This document shows positions 31,476-44,736 of a stretch of DNA of 64,000 bases, piece after piece. Where the stretch lies: contig NZ_CP113061.1 of NCBI RefSeq assembly GCF_026625745.1, forward strand, positions 682,001 through 746,000. Direction: 5' to 3'. Position 1 is the stretch's first letter; the number at the start of each line of letters is the position of its first letter. The DNA is from Asticcacaulis sp. SL142. GTDB taxonomy: Bacteria; Pseudomonadota; Alphaproteobacteria; Caulobacterales; Caulobacteraceae. The notes below the pieces were generated by a model. The model worked only from the letters and a program-made list of their open reading frames with translations, was not told where the DNA came from and did no database searches. The position numbers and the translations under genes were made by a program.

Positions 31476-32207
31476 CTAAGCCAGAAGTTCATCAGTAATT
31501 TTTTGGGCCGCCGCCCCCAAAAGAAGCTGGGCTTCATCAAGGGTCATGCGCTGCGTGCCGTCGATGAATTTCAAAAACGGCATGGTAAGTGCTGCGGCGA
31601 TATCACCGTGGAAATCAAAAATCGGGAAGCTGACATCGGTAACCCCCAGAGTGCGTGAGCTTTCCATACGCTCATACCCCCTCTGGCGGATAGCCGTCAG
31701 TGCCGGCGAAAGTTTTGCGCTATCATCCGCAGCCTTATCGTCATATTTGCGTGAGAACGCCAGCAACACCCGGCCAGAGCAGGTTGTCTCCAGATCAAGC
31801 TCGGTGCCTATCCGGACGTAAAATCCGTTTGGTCCGGGATTTTGCTGCCTCAAGATCAGCAGTCCCTTATCGCCGTTGGGAATGACCAGATGGCACGACT
31901 GATCGGTAGCCAGCGAAAAATCCCGCATGAAGGAGGCCGCCACCGCCGACAATTCTTCGGCCGGTGTCGCCTTAAACGCCAGGGCCAGAATGCGCGGCGT
32001 CACGCAGTATTTGTCGTTGCTGCGTTTTTTTAACCACCGCCGACGCTCCATAACCATGATGACGCGAAATATTTCGCTGATCGACAGCCCAAGCCCCGAA
32101 GCGATTTCAGAAATGCTCAACCCATCAGGCTCATTGGCCAGCAGTTCGATAACATTAAAACCCTTTTCAAGGGCGGGTGCGGCATAGGTCGTGGTTTTGG
32201 CGGACAT
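31476..32207 (-). CDS. IclR-family transcriptional regulator
   Basis: A DNA-binding protein of about 243 residues. The N-terminal winged helix (about 10-75, ALEKGFNVIELLANEPDGLSISEIASGLGL (in pieces), with SISEIFRVIMVMERRRWL) is followed by the IclR effector domain (about 80-235, with ETTCSGRVLLAFS and FPIFDFHGDIAAALTMP). I favour the ATG at 32207, which has AAGAAGC upstream; ATG 32246 and TTG 32264 also open the frame. It lies at the distal end of the glycan locus on the same strand, about 300 bases after the last fucosidase gene, so it is a candidate regulator of that locus, by position only. Confidence 0.88.
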   Translation of the reverse strand: MSAKTTTYAAPALEKGFNVIELLANEPDGLSISEIASGLGLSISEIFRVIMVMERRRWLKKRSNDKYCVTPRILALAFKATPAEELSAVAASFMRDFSLATDQSCHLVIPNGDKGLLILRQQNPGPNGFYVRIGTELDLETTCSGRVLLAFSRKYDDKAADDSAKLSPALTAIRQRGYERMESSRTLGVTDVSFPIFDFHGDIAAALTMPFLKFIDGTQRMTLDEAQLLLGAAAQKITDELLA

Positions 32208-32514
32208 TCTGCTTCTTGGAGTGTGTGAGTGTTTCTGAGTATTCATAAACCCGGCGCTTGGCAAGCTATGCCTGTCACAGATTCGGTTTTAGCACATGCT
32301 TTTAGTCGTGACGGCTTTACTCGTCGTTCACAACCCAATGTACGCAGAAAGTACTCCAACGACCTTTCGGACTTTTACAAGCGATAGCCACTAGCTTATA
32401 CAAACGCTAAGGCTGGTATCCCAAATGCCGCCTCTAAGGCGCTACACCTGGGGTTACTGGAGAAGCGCCATCATTTACGGCAAGGGGCTCACATTGAATT
32501 GCCGTCGGCGGTAA

Positions 32515-34167
32515 TCACAACACTCCTATGATCTTTACCGCCACGCCGATATCATGACTGGCGGTTTCTGATACAGAAATGTGCAGACCTTGACTGTCCT
32601 GCCAGTAATTAAGCGGCTTGGTGTCCCCAACCATATGCACGCGCCGAACCTGACCGCGGGCAAGTTTGGTACCCTTCGCCAGAGATGCAATCGTAAGCTT
32701 ACCGTTGACCGGGCGGCCAAGACTAATGGCATAGAGCGCCTTATCCTTGGTGGTGAAGCGGATATCCTGCGGCGTGAAGGGCTTTTGCTGGCTTTCACCG
32801 AACATGCCGACACCCACCTGTGTTGGGCCTTCGCCAAAGATTTTCCAGGGGCGCGTACCGTAGATCGCTTCTGAGAAACGCCCCATCCACTCGCCTATGC
32901 CTTCGACGATACGGCGTTCCTGATCGTCAATCGACCCATCGGCGCGGACGGGAATACTCAGCAGTAAATTACCGTTTTTGGAAACGATATCGCACAGACG
33001 ATGGATGACCGCAGCTGCCGGCAGATACTTATTTTGCTCATAAACCCGGCGATCATAATGCCAGTGGCCGATGCAGGTATCTGTCTGCCACGGTTCGGGG
33101 CTTATATCCGCCCGGAAACCCCGTTCGACATCGGCCACATAGCCTTTTTTAGGCTCGCCCTGTGGCTTGATGTTCAGCACGGTATCCAGCTTTCCGTGCC
33201 ACTGGATCGAAGCATTGTAGTAATGGGCCGCGATATCCAGTCCCGCCCGCCCCAGCGGCAAATCAAAATTGTCAAAGTACACAAGGTCGGGCTTACAACT
33301 ATCGATCAGATCCTTGCAACGCAGATACCACTGACGCGTAAAGGCCGGATTGGCCAAAGGCGGCGCCTCGGTCCATACCCGGTCATTCTTTTCGTGCCAG
33401 TCATTGGCTTCTTTGATGGACGTGATGCCGTCTGGCAGGGGCATAACCGCCCCGCTGTAGAGCGCTTGCGGGTCCAGCCCTTCCCACCATTTGCCCTTGC
33501 CATCCAGTTTGGTCAGCTTATAGGCATCATAGCGTTCGCCCGCCCGCGGATCTTCCGGATCATAGCCATAGGCCGTCTGAAACCAGTGCCAGGCATGGGC
33601 TCCGTGATTGGAGACACCGAATTTTAAGCCACGCGCACGGGCTTCTTTTTCCCAGATGCCGATGATGTCCTTTTTCGGGCCGATGGCGACAGAATTCCAG
33701 TCGTGAAACTTCGAATCGAACATATCGAAATTGTCATGGTGATTGGCCATGGCTACGAAATATTTCGCACCCGCTTTCACATAGAGATCAAGAAGCTCAC
33801 CGGGGTTCCAGTTTTCGGCCGTCCAGCGCGGATAAAACTCCATAAAACCAAAATCCGACGGGTGGCCATAGGTTTTGACATGATGATCATAGACCCCATT
33901 GCCTTGCAGGTACATGCTGCGGGCATACCAGTCCCCGTACTCAGGCACGCACCCCGGCCCCCAATGAGCCCACAGCCCGAATTTAGCATCACGGAACCAG
34001 TCGGGCGTCTTATAACCGGCTGAAAGCGACTCCCAGTTGGGTTTAAAAGCGCCGTCTGCGATCCGGTCATAGCCCGACTCGGGCAATTCTACTGCTTTGG
34101 CAGGCAGCGCACCTGCCAGCCCCAGTCCAGCCACACCCCGCAGCAGATTACGTTTTGTGCTATCCAT
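32515..34167 (-). CDS. GH29 alpha-L-fucosidase (last gene of the glycosidase unit)
   Basis: A secreted exo-fucosidase of 550 residues with the start at the ATG 34167 (ribosome site CAGGAGA). The longer ORF would overlap the halogenase gene. A signal-like N-terminus (about 5-25) has one Arg-Asn pair rather than a clear twin arginine. The GH29 barrel starts at PDWFRDAKFGLWAHWGPG, the HHDNFD box is present, and the likely nucleophile is Asp299 in LVYFDNFDLPLG. A C-terminal beta-sandwich begins near DIRFTTKDKALYAISLG. Spaced 14 bases from the halogenase gene, it belongs to the same transcript. Linkage specificity cannot be read from sequence. Confidence 0.9.
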   Translation of the reverse strand: MDSTKRNLLRGVAGLGLAGALPAKAVELPESGYDRIADGAFKPNWESLSAGYKTPDWFRDAKFGLWAHWGPGCVPEYGDWYARSMYLQGNGVYDHHVKTYGHPSDFGFMEFYPRWTAENWNPGELLDLYVKAGAKYFVAMANHHDNFDMFDSKFHDWNSVAIGPKKDIIGIWEKEARARGLKFGVSNHGAHAWHWFQTAYGYDPEDPRAGERYDAYKLTKLDGKGKWWEGLDPQALYSGAVMPLPDGITSIKEANDWHEKNDRVWTEAPPLANPAFTRQWYLRCKDLIDSCKPDLVYFDNFDLPLGRAGLDIAAHYYNASIQWHGKLDTVLNIKPQGEPKKGYVADVERGFRADISPEPWQTDTCIGHWHYDRRVYEQNKYLPAAAVIHRLCDIVSKNGNLLLSIPVRADGSIDDQERRIVEGIGEWMGRFSEAIYGTRPWKIFGEGPTQVGVGMFGESQQKPFTPQDIRFTTKDKALYAISLGRPVNGKLTIASLAKGTKLARGQVRRVHMVGDTKPLNYWQDSQGLHISVSETASHDIGVAVKIIGVL

Positions 34168-34181
34168 TCGGTGTCTCCTGT

Positions 34182-35684
34182 TCATGCCACAGGGCCGCGG
34201 CAATAGTGCTGTATGAAGGCGTCGTGCGGGGGCATCCGGTCACCGCAGGCGGCGATAACCTGACGCATGTCCGATAAGGCGCGGCTAAGGTCAGCATGAG
34301 CTATGCTCAAAGCCAGTGGATCGGCCTGACGCGGACGCAGGCCCTGCCCCCACATGACGGCCAGCCAGTTGCCGGTGCGAAACTGCTCGCCACGCTCAGG
34401 CGGAATCCGGCCCCGGCTCTCGAACAGGGCAATTCTGGCCGCCAAAGTCTCCGGTATGGGCATGGTTTGGCAATAGCGCCAGAAGTCACTGTCCTGACGC
34501 TGACCGACATGATAGTGCAGGATCAGGAAATCACGCACCTCTTCGTATTCGCGCGTCATGTCGGCGTTGTAGGCCTCTATGTCGGCAGTCTCAAACGCCC
34601 GGTCCGGGAACAGGTATTGCAAGCGGGCAATACCATTCTGGATCAGCATGATCGATGTCGATTCCAGGGGCTCCAGAAAGCCTGACGCCAACCCGATTGC
34701 CACACAGTTATTGTGCCAGAACTTTTTGCGGCGGCCGGTGGTAAAGGCAATGCGCCGCGGCTCAGCCAGCGCTGGCTCACTCAGGCTCGACATCAGGTGC
34801 GAAACCGCCGTTGCCTCATCCATGAACGCACTTGAAAATACGATGCCGTTGCCGTTGCGATGCTGAAGCGGAATACGCCATTGCCACCCCGCACTATGCG
34901 CAATTGAGCGAGTAAAGGGTGGCGGCGGAGCCGTTGTCACCGTGGGCACAGCATAGGCGCGGTCGCAGGGCAGCCAGTGCGACCAGTCCTCAAAGCCGAC
35001 ACCTAGTGCCTCACCCAGCAACAGTGACCGAAAGCCGGTGCAGTCGATAAACAGATCGCCATCAATCTGACGACCGCCATTCAGTTTCAAGCCAGTGATA
35101 AAACCGCGATCATCGGTTAGCACCGTCTCAATCTTGCCTTCGATCCGCGTCACCCCGCCGGCTTCCGACATCTGACGCAGAAAGCGGGCATAGAGCGAGG
35201 CATCGAAGTGATAGGCATAGGTGATTTCGGCCAGCGGGGAATTGGCCCCGGCTGGCGGCATGAACTTCCCCGCCCGCGCGGCTACCGCCTGAAGATTATA
35301 GGCTTCAAGACTATCCGAAGGGTTATCCAGCGCATGCCGCAACCACGCCGCATGAAACGGCAAGGCCCCAAAATCACGCCCGAAGGCTCCAAACGGATGG
35401 AAATAGCGATTGTCTTCCCGCCCCCAGCCTTCAAACTCGATGCCCAGCTTATAGGTGCCGCCGGTGAATTTCAAAAAGGCGGCCTCATCGATGCCGAGCA
35501 CCTGATTATAAACCTGAATATAGGGCGTTGTCGCCTCACCGACCCCCACGGTCGGGATATCATCGCTTTCGACCAGAATGATCTCTTCGACATCAGATTT
35601 GAGCGTTTTGGCAAACCACGCCGCCGTCATCCACCCGGCGGTGCCGCCCCCGGCAATGACTACTTTTCTGATGGGTTGAGACAT
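34182..35684 (-). CDS. Flavin-dependent tryptophan-halogenase-like protein
   Basis: A 500-residue FADH2-dependent halogenase family member (PF04820). The FAD motif GGGTAGWM is at residues 12-19. The conserved Lys79 (KLGIEFEGW), which in PrnA forms the haloamine, is present at the same number. The motif WQWRIP covers 267-272, and Glu341 lies in FLEPLESTSI, corresponding to PrnA Glu346. All catalytic residues are therefore intact. No signal peptide is visible, so it should be cytosolic, and a separate flavin reductase would be needed. Relatives in TonB-linked sugar loci (for example BrvH and the Xanthomonas campestris enzymes) halogenate free indole in vitro, with preference for bromide; their real substrates are unknown. 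It lies inside the glycosidase unit, 14 and 20 bases from its neighbours. Confidence 0.88.
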   Translation of the reverse strand: MSQPIRKVVIAGGGTAGWMTAAWFAKTLKSDVEEIILVESDDIPTVGVGEATTPYIQVYNQVLGIDEAAFLKFTGGTYKLGIEFEGWGREDNRYFHPFGAFGRDFGALPFHAAWLRHALDNPSDSLEAYNLQAVAARAGKFMPPAGANSPLAEITYAYHFDASLYARFLRQMSEAGGVTRIEGKIETVLTDDRGFITGLKLNGGRQIDGDLFIDCTGFRSLLLGEALGVGFEDWSHWLPCDRAYAVPTVTTAPPPPFTRSIAHSAGWQWRIPLQHRNGNGIVFSSAFMDEATAVSHLMSSLSEPALAEPRRIAFTTGRRKKFWHNNCVAIGLASGFLEPLESTSIMLIQNGIARLQYLFPDRAFETADIEAYNADMTREYEEVRDFLILHYHVGQRQDSDFWRYCQTMPIPETLAARIALFESRGRIPPERGEQFRTGNWLAVMWGQGLRPRQADPLALSIAHADLSRALSDMRQVIAACGDRMPPHDAFIQHYCRGPVA

Positions 35685-35704
35685 GGTGAAATCCCGATAG
35701 GCGC

Positions 35705-37774
35705 TTAGCGCGTGACGATACCAAAGTCTTTGAAAGCAACTTTTTTACTACCGACGACGGGCTGAGGCAGCACCAGCCGGACAAAGCGCCCGTTTACAGA
35801 CGCTTTGAACCGAACCGTCTGAACCGCGCGACTATTGGCGATATTTGAGAACTCGCCCTGCGCCACCGGCGCACCCCAGTTTTGTCCGTCCGTGCTGATC
35901 CATATCTGATATCCGGCGGGCGGCCCTTCGTTGAGCAAGGGATTGGCCTCCCCCGGTGACAAGGTAATACCCAAAAGATCGTAAGAACGGCTCAGGTCGA
36001 TAATCAATTCATAGGCGGCGTCGACAGGGCCTGAAAACTTTGCGTCTGAGAACGGCATGACATCTGGTTTCACAAGGCGCCATGACGCCGACGACACATC
36101 AAAACTGGCCGATGACACCTCGCTGACTGTGCCGTCCGGCAGCCGGGCGACCGCGTTAATCAAACCACCGTTCACCAGAGATACAGCCTGTGTGTAGACC
36201 GGGCTGGATACGGAAGGCATTGAACCGTCAGTCTTGAAATGGATCGATGCTTTCGGGTTAGCCGCCACAAGTGTGACCATGCCTGCCCGGTCGCGCTGGA
36301 TCTGCGGCGCTTCAACCACGGCCGGCTTCAGGAAGAGGGCAAACTGCCCGATAACCGGCGAAGCATCGGCCTTAACGAAGCGCACCCGCACACGGTCGGT
36401 CGTGACCGGCTCCGGCAGCAGCACAAGGCGTTTATAGGCAATGCACTGAAGTTGCGCCACCTGTTGCCAGCCGCTCGCCTTAAATACATCAATGGCAAAG
36501 CTATCCACCCGAACGCCCAGCCCGATATCTTCGGCCAGCCGGATGACATCAAAGGTCTGAGCTGTCGGCAGTTTGACCTCAACCCACGCGCGGTTGCGAT
36601 CCTCAGCCTTAGCCGCCCAGTATGCCGTGTCGGACAGCAGGTTGGCGGCCTTATAGTGCGACGACTGGTGGCTTGATGCCGTCACCGTGGCGCCCTTTGC
36701 CAAATTGACCGCATAAAGCTGATCACGCAGGGCCTTCCAGGCTTTCAGTTCGCGCACATCTTCGTCGGGCACACGCCCGCGTCGGTCTGGGGCCATATTA
36801 AGCAACAGGTTGGAACCCCGTCCTACGGACTCAAAATATATCCTAAGCAGATTGGCGGCACTGCGCGGCGCTTCGTCGGCGTGCCAGAACCAGCCGCGGC
36901 GGATCGACACATCGGTTTCCGCCGGATTCCAGATGTCGCCATTACGTGTGCCGCTATTGCCCTTGGCCTTGGTGAACGGCGTCGCGTCAACCGTGGGCCA
37001 GCATGGATCACCCGCGTGGCCCTCTTCGTTGCCCACCCAGCGGATGTCCATATGGGCATCGGCAAACATCACCGCCTGCGGCTGATTGCGGCGAACGATG
37101 TCGCGCACGCGGTCCCACTGGTAATAGGTGGCGCCGTCAATGCGCCGGCGTTCCCGCGCCCCGCCATAATAGCCGTCGCCACCGTTGGCACCGTCAAACC
37201 ATACCTCAAACAAGGGCCCGTATTGTGTGGTCAGTTCTTCCAGTTGATTGTGGTAATAGCGAACATAGGCGTCGCGGCCGTATTCGGCGTGGTTACGATC
37301 CCACGGCGACAGATAGGTGCCGAATTTAAGCCCTTTACGCGCACAGGCCTCAGCCAGTTCGCGCACGATGTCGCCTTTACCGGCTTTGTAGGGGCTATTT
37401 TTGATTGAATGTTCGGTATAGGCGCTGGGCCACAAGCAAAAGCCGTCATGATGCTTGGCCGTCAGGATCAAGGCATTCAGGCCACCGGCTTGTGCGGCAT
37501 CAACAATCTGATCCGGACTAAAGTCAGACGGATTGAACAGAGACGCAGGTTCGTCACCGTATCCCCACTCCCGATCGGTGAAGGTATTAATGGTGAAATG
37601 CACAAAGCCATAGGTTTCAAGCCGATGCCACGCCGCCTGACGTGCAGACGGTAAGGCACCAAAGGGCTGAATACCGGAGGCCGCAAAGGCCCCATTCCTA
37701 AAGGCTCCGGTCCCAAAAGCGCTGGCGCCCGCGGCCCCGCCCAACATAACTTGCCTGCGCGATAGGTGAAACAT
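35705..37774 (-). CDS. GH29 alpha-L-fucosidase with C-terminal discoidin-type carbohydrate-binding domain
   Basis: A secreted fucosidase of 689 residues. The N-terminus LSRRQVMLGGAAGASAF is a twin-arginine-like signal. The catalytic domain (about 40-350) includes VHFTINTFTDREWGYG, ILTAKHHDGFCLWPS and the likely nucleophile Asp194 in EVWFDGANGG, which is the GH29 subfamily-B style. An F5/8-type (CBM32-like) domain lies at about 365-480. A chitobiase-like segment (ASIHFKTDGSMPSVSS) and a second discoidin-like region follow up to about 689. Family-B enzymes often cleave alpha-1,3/1,4 fucose; this is inferred. Confidence 0.88.
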   Translation of the reverse strand: MFHLSRRQVMLGGAAGASAFGTGAFRNGAFAASGIQPFGALPSARQAAWHRLETYGFVHFTINTFTDREWGYGDEPASLFNPSDFSPDQIVDAAQAGGLNALILTAKHHDGFCLWPSAYTEHSIKNSPYKAGKGDIVRELAEACARKGLKFGTYLSPWDRNHAEYGRDAYVRYYHNQLEELTTQYGPLFEVWFDGANGGDGYYGGARERRRIDGATYYQWDRVRDIVRRNQPQAVMFADAHMDIRWVGNEEGHAGDPCWPTVDATPFTKAKGNSGTRNGDIWNPAETDVSIRRGWFWHADEAPRSAANLLRIYFESVGRGSNLLLNMAPDRRGRVPDEDVRELKAWKALRDQLYAVNLAKGATVTASSHQSSHYKAANLLSDTAYWAAKAEDRNRAWVEVKLPTAQTFDVIRLAEDIGLGVRVDSFAIDVFKASGWQQVAQLQCIAYKRLVLLPEPVTTDRVRVRFVKADASPVIGQFALFLKPAVVEAPQIQRDRAGMVTLVAANPKASIHFKTDGSMPSVSSPVYTQAVSLVNGGLINAVARLPDGTVSEVSSASFDVSSASWRLVKPDVMPFSDAKFSGPVDAAYELIIDLSRSYDLLGITLSPGEANPLLNEGPPAGYQIWISTDGQNWGAPVAQGEFSNIANSRAVQTVRFKASVNGRFVRLVLPQPVVGSKKVAFKDFGIVTR

Positions 37775-37790
37775 AGGCTGTATCCTGATT

Positions 37791-38711
37791 TTAGCGCTTG
37801 ATCTCTTCTATCGTGCCGTCAGGAAGATGGGTCAGGGGCGCAAAGCTGATTGAGCGCCGGTGACTGCCGCCTCCCGGCAGGAGATTGTCATGATAAAAGA
37901 ACCACCATTTACCGCCGCGTTTCATGATCGCCTGATGGTTGGTGCTGATCGACAGATAATCGAAAATCACGCCGCGATATTCAAACGGCCCCATAGGTGA
38001 TTTAGAGGTACCATAGACAATTTGCCCCGGCCATCCGGTTGAAAAACTGAAATAATATAGCCCGTTATGCTTATGCAAAAAGGGTGCTTCGCCGTATTTC
38101 TTCTTGGGGTCGCTGGCAGGAAAGCCAGTGATTTCGACGTTCATGATCGGCCCGGAGGTTGAGACCATATCCTTATTGAGCTTAATGACCTTGGGCACGC
38201 GCGCGCCAAAAAACAAATAGGCTTGCCCATCATCATCAATCATCACCGCCGGATCAATGGGTTCATCACCGGCATTGGCGTCGCGGGCCTTGTCGATCAG
38301 GGCATCGGTACGGGCATCTTTAAACGGTCCCTGCGGTTTGCTGGCGACGGCGACGCCGATCTTGTCACCTCCGACTGGCGCATAAAAGTAATATTTGCCG
38401 TTGCGATAGGCCGCTTCCGGCGCCCAGGCCTTGGCGTCGGGCTTGGCCCACTTAAAGATACTGACGCTGAGGAAAGCGCCGTCGTCCGACCAGGTTTTCA
38501 TATCCTTTGACGAATAGAGCCGCCATGAGGTCGAGTCCCAGTACTTGCCCGAATTAGACGCATCATCGGTGGCATAGACATAGACCTTGCCCTTAAAGTC
38601 ATGGGGCGAAGGATCGGCATTAAAGCGTGGCGAGATTGGGGTCTGCGCCAAGGCCGCACTGCCTGAGATCATCAAAGCCGCCGCGATAAACCCGGCTATT
38701 TTGCGTTTCAT
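37791..38711 (-). CDS. GH43 glycoside hydrolase
   Basis: A secreted five-bladed beta-propeller glycosidase of 306 residues, probably an arabinofuranosidase, xylosidase or galactosidase. A signal peptide is clear in MKRKIAGFIAAALMISG (start ATG 38711, ribosome site AGGAACAGGAC; the longer ORF starts inside the preceding gene). The base Asp is in RFNADPSPH near residue 30, the pKa-modulating Asp in PIDPAVMIDDDG near 145, and the acid Glu in KYGEAPFLHKH near 195. The family is very diverse, so the sugar cannot be chosen. Confidence 0.88.
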   Translation of the reverse strand: MKRKIAGFIAAALMISGSAALAQTPISPRFNADPSPHDFKGKVYVYATDDASNSGKYWDSTSWRLYSSKDMKTWSDDGAFLSVSIFKWAKPDAKAWAPEAAYRNGKYYFYAPVGGDKIGVAVASKPQGPFKDARTDALIDKARDANAGDEPIDPAVMIDDDGQAYLFFGARVPKVIKLNKDMVSTSGPIMNVEITGFPASDPKKKYGEAPFLHKHNGLYYFSFSTGWPGQIVYGTSKSPMGPFEYRGVIFDYLSISTNHQAIMKRGGKWWFFYHDNLLPGGGSHRRSISFAPLTHLPDGTIEEIKR

Positions 38712-38724
38712 GTCCTGTTCCTTA

Positions 38725-41487
38725 TTATTCGACAATGCCATAATATTTATCGGCCCCGTCCAGCCGGATCTCAGCATGGTCCAGAACCACACCGGGGTCG
38801 AGCGGCCAAACTTTAAGCTCATGGACCCCTGCGTTGAGCATCCGCAGCGGCAGGGTTTGTACGGCCTTATTCGTCAGCACATGGGCCCGCCATTGATCAC
38901 TGCGGCCGATGGTGGAAAAATCGAGCACTTCGATGGGGCCGCTATCCAGTTGCACCGCAATCCTGACCCCCGTGCCCGGATTGAGCGCATGAACCGGCAG
39001 GGCGACCAGATTTAGGCTACCGCCCACGGAACTGTAGGTCGAAAACCGGTATCGCAGCGGCTCACCATCAGGGCTCTGTAAGGTTGGCAGATCAAGGCGC
39101 GACCGAAGCACGTCGCCAGTATGACCCAGTTCCTCCAGCCGCTCCCAGCGCGCATCGCTTTGGCTGGCCAGCGGTATGATCACGCGCCGGTCATTTTCAA
39201 CATAATCGGCCGGAGCCGGTGCGGGCAAAAGCTTTGTGTGGATGCGGATGGTTTTGCCGCCGCACTGGATATCGATCGGGCCCAGTTCGGTTGTGCCGTC
39301 ATAGGTGACGGTCAGGCGCTGCTCCCAGCCATTGGTGGCATTAAGGGTGCCGCTTTCGGATGATAGTTTAAGCGCCCCTTTGGGGGCTTTCAGCGTCCAG
39401 TTCTGATCCGCTGCCTGCCGCGAAAAAAGCTCGATCACCCGGCTGCGTGGCTGGCCCGTCACAAAGGTCAGGGCGTTTTCATCATTCCACCAGCCGCCCG
39501 CAACGGCCGTCGCACAGCCCGGTTGTGATGACGGTGACCACTGCGGATAGACCGGCTCCATAAACACCGGTAATCGCCGCGGTGCCATGTCCATCATGCG
39601 GTTCCACTTGCCATTTTCCAGACCGTTATAGGTCGCGGTATCGGCCACGATAGCCTGATGGGCGGCGCGGGCACGGTCAGAGTAAATATTGGCACTGGCC
39701 CGCCCCTGACGGGCATAGAGACCGGCCAGATCGATATTGAGCACCCGCGCATTCAGATTGGCCGCCCCTCTGACCGGATAGAGCACCAGTTCAAAATAGG
39801 CCGACTGACGATCCGCCGGCAACCGCGCCCCCAAGGCCTCGGCCCGTGTCACCAGATCGGCATAGGCCGCAAGTCGCGCCTGCGCCTTTTCGCCGTCGGG
39901 CTTTACGAAATCGCTCTGGGTGACCGGCGTCACCGGCTCAGTTTCGGAAAAGCCCATATATTCAGGCTTTCGCTCGAACGCCAGATCATAAAAGCCCATC
40001 ATGATATCGGCAACTTCGGCGCCATTCCCGGCTCCGAAAGTTTCATCAGCCCACCGCGTCAGATGCGCCCTTGGGCCTGATTTCAGAAGGTCAGCATCAA
40101 ATGCCAGATCAAGGAAATACTGCGTCAGATATTCCAGCGGTTTGACATCACCGACATTGAGTATCCAGATGCGACGCGCTTCAAGCTCATAGGCCTTCTG
40201 CATTTCCGACCGCAGCAACTCAGGATGGTTGCTCCCCAGCCACTGATAATCATGGGGCCGCCCCCAATAGGAGACATGGTAATATACCCCTGACCCGCCG
40301 GAGCGTTTACGCTCCTCAGCATTGCTCAGGCGGCGGATATAGCCGTAATTGTCATCGGCCCACATCAGGGTGACATCGTCCGGCAATTTCAGCCCGGCGT
40401 CATAGGCTTCCTGAAGCTCATGATAGAGCACATAGGTCTGCGGCACGGTCTCCGGCGACCGTCCCAGAGCTGATTTAAACAGTTTGCGCTGAAGGCCGAT
40501 CACCGACTGCAACACGTCCTTGCGCGCCTCCAGCGTATCGGCGCCCTGCATCGGTCCATCGTGAATCCCGCGCAGACCTACGGTATAGATGTTCTCATAA
40601 GCGGCACTTTCCTTAAGGCGGGTGCGCCAGTATTTGAGAATCTTATCGCGGTTGACGGTAAAATTGAACGGCCCGTCGCGGGCCTCATCCCATTCGCGCA
40701 GATTGTTGCGCATCATCGGCTCGGCATGGGAGGTGCCGATAATGATGGCATAGTCATCGGCCACTTTCGGGTTTTGTTTAAGCCCGTAAAACTGCACCGT
40801 ATTGATGTGCATGGCTGGCCACAGAGTATTGGCCTTCAGCCGCCACATCAGCTCATAGACCCGCGCATAGGTCTTTGGCCCGATATTGCCGACTTCGGGC
40901 TCAAATGTCTTGCCCGCCCAGGGCTCAAGGCCCCAGTCCTCGTCGTTCAGGAATATGCCGCGGTACTGCACCGACGGCGCGTTCGACAGGCGCGCCGTGT
41001 CATCCATCACCAGCCGCTCAGTCCGGCGCGGCTTGACATCGGCCCACCACTCCCACGGCGATACCCCCAGTTCGCGCGACAGGTCGGTGACACCGTAAAC
41101 GGCGCCCCGGCGATCAGAGCCATAGATCAGCACATAGGTTTTACCGTCGTTTTGCAGCACGGCCCGGCCATAGCGCTCCCACTGCCCTTTGAGGGCCAAG
41201 GGATCAATACCTGCCGATTTGGCAAGGTCTGCCACTACGCCTGAGTCATAGGTGCCAATAATAACACACACCTGCGGGCAATCGCGCAGACGGGTTGAGA
41301 CCTTCGCGGTATGTCCGGTAAGCGCCTCAACGTCACGCGACAACATCTCCGCGGCCAGCTCAAGTGTGCGGCCCTTATCGTGGACGACGCCAATCTTATT
41401 CGTGCCGTCAAACAGGGTAACCTCGGCACTGAGCGCCGACGACGCCGACAGCAGCATGACTCCGGACAAAAGCCACGAGCGCAGCAT
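38725..41487 (-). CDS. GH115 alpha-(4-O-methyl)-glucuronidase
   Basis: A secreted enzyme of 920 residues that removes glucuronic acid or 4-O-methylglucuronic acid from xylan or arabinogalactan side chains. A signal peptide is visible at about 1-20 (WLLSGVMLLSASSALSA). GH115 landmarks are seen in RGAVYGVTDLSRELGVSPWEWWADV, YRGIFLNDEDWGLEPW and MWRLKANTLWPAMH (each quoted in part), with a C-terminal beta-rich domain that ends about residue 900. I chose the ATG at 41487 because the site AGGAG is 6 bases upstream; an in-frame ATG at 41493 has no spacer. It begins within the end of the GH2 gene, so translation is probably coupled. Confidence 0.88.
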   Translation of the reverse strand: MLRSWLLSGVMLLSASSALSAEVTLFDGTNKIGVVHDKGRTLELAAEMLSRDVEALTGHTAKVSTRLRDCPQVCVIIGTYDSGVVADLAKSAGIDPLALKGQWERYGRAVLQNDGKTYVLIYGSDRRGAVYGVTDLSRELGVSPWEWWADVKPRRTERLVMDDTARLSNAPSVQYRGIFLNDEDWGLEPWAGKTFEPEVGNIGPKTYARVYELMWRLKANTLWPAMHINTVQFYGLKQNPKVADDYAIIIGTSHAEPMMRNNLREWDEARDGPFNFTVNRDKILKYWRTRLKESAAYENIYTVGLRGIHDGPMQGADTLEARKDVLQSVIGLQRKLFKSALGRSPETVPQTYVLYHELQEAYDAGLKLPDDVTLMWADDNYGYIRRLSNAEERKRSGGSGVYYHVSYWGRPHDYQWLGSNHPELLRSEMQKAYELEARRIWILNVGDVKPLEYLTQYFLDLAFDADLLKSGPRAHLTRWADETFGAGNGAEVADIMMGFYDLAFERKPEYMGFSETEPVTPVTQSDFVKPDGEKAQARLAAYADLVTRAEALGARLPADRQSAYFELVLYPVRGAANLNARVLNIDLAGLYARQGRASANIYSDRARAAHQAIVADTATYNGLENGKWNRMMDMAPRRLPVFMEPVYPQWSPSSQPGCATAVAGGWWNDENALTFVTGQPRSRVIELFSRQAADQNWTLKAPKGALKLSSESGTLNATNGWEQRLTVTYDGTTELGPIDIQCGGKTIRIHTKLLPAPAPADYVENDRRVIIPLASQSDARWERLEELGHTGDVLRSRLDLPTLQSPDGEPLRYRFSTYSSVGGSLNLVALPVHALNPGTGVRIAVQLDSGPIEVLDFSTIGRSDQWRAHVLTNKAVQTLPLRMLNAGVHELKVWPLDPGVVLDHAEIRLDGADKYYGIVE

Positions 41488-41496
41488 GGACATCTC

Positions 41497-44682
<3,186 letters not shown>

Positions 44683-44736
44683 TTAATTCAGACTGCGGAT
44701 ATTATCAGGCACCGCGGACGCGGCCTTAACTTCCGA

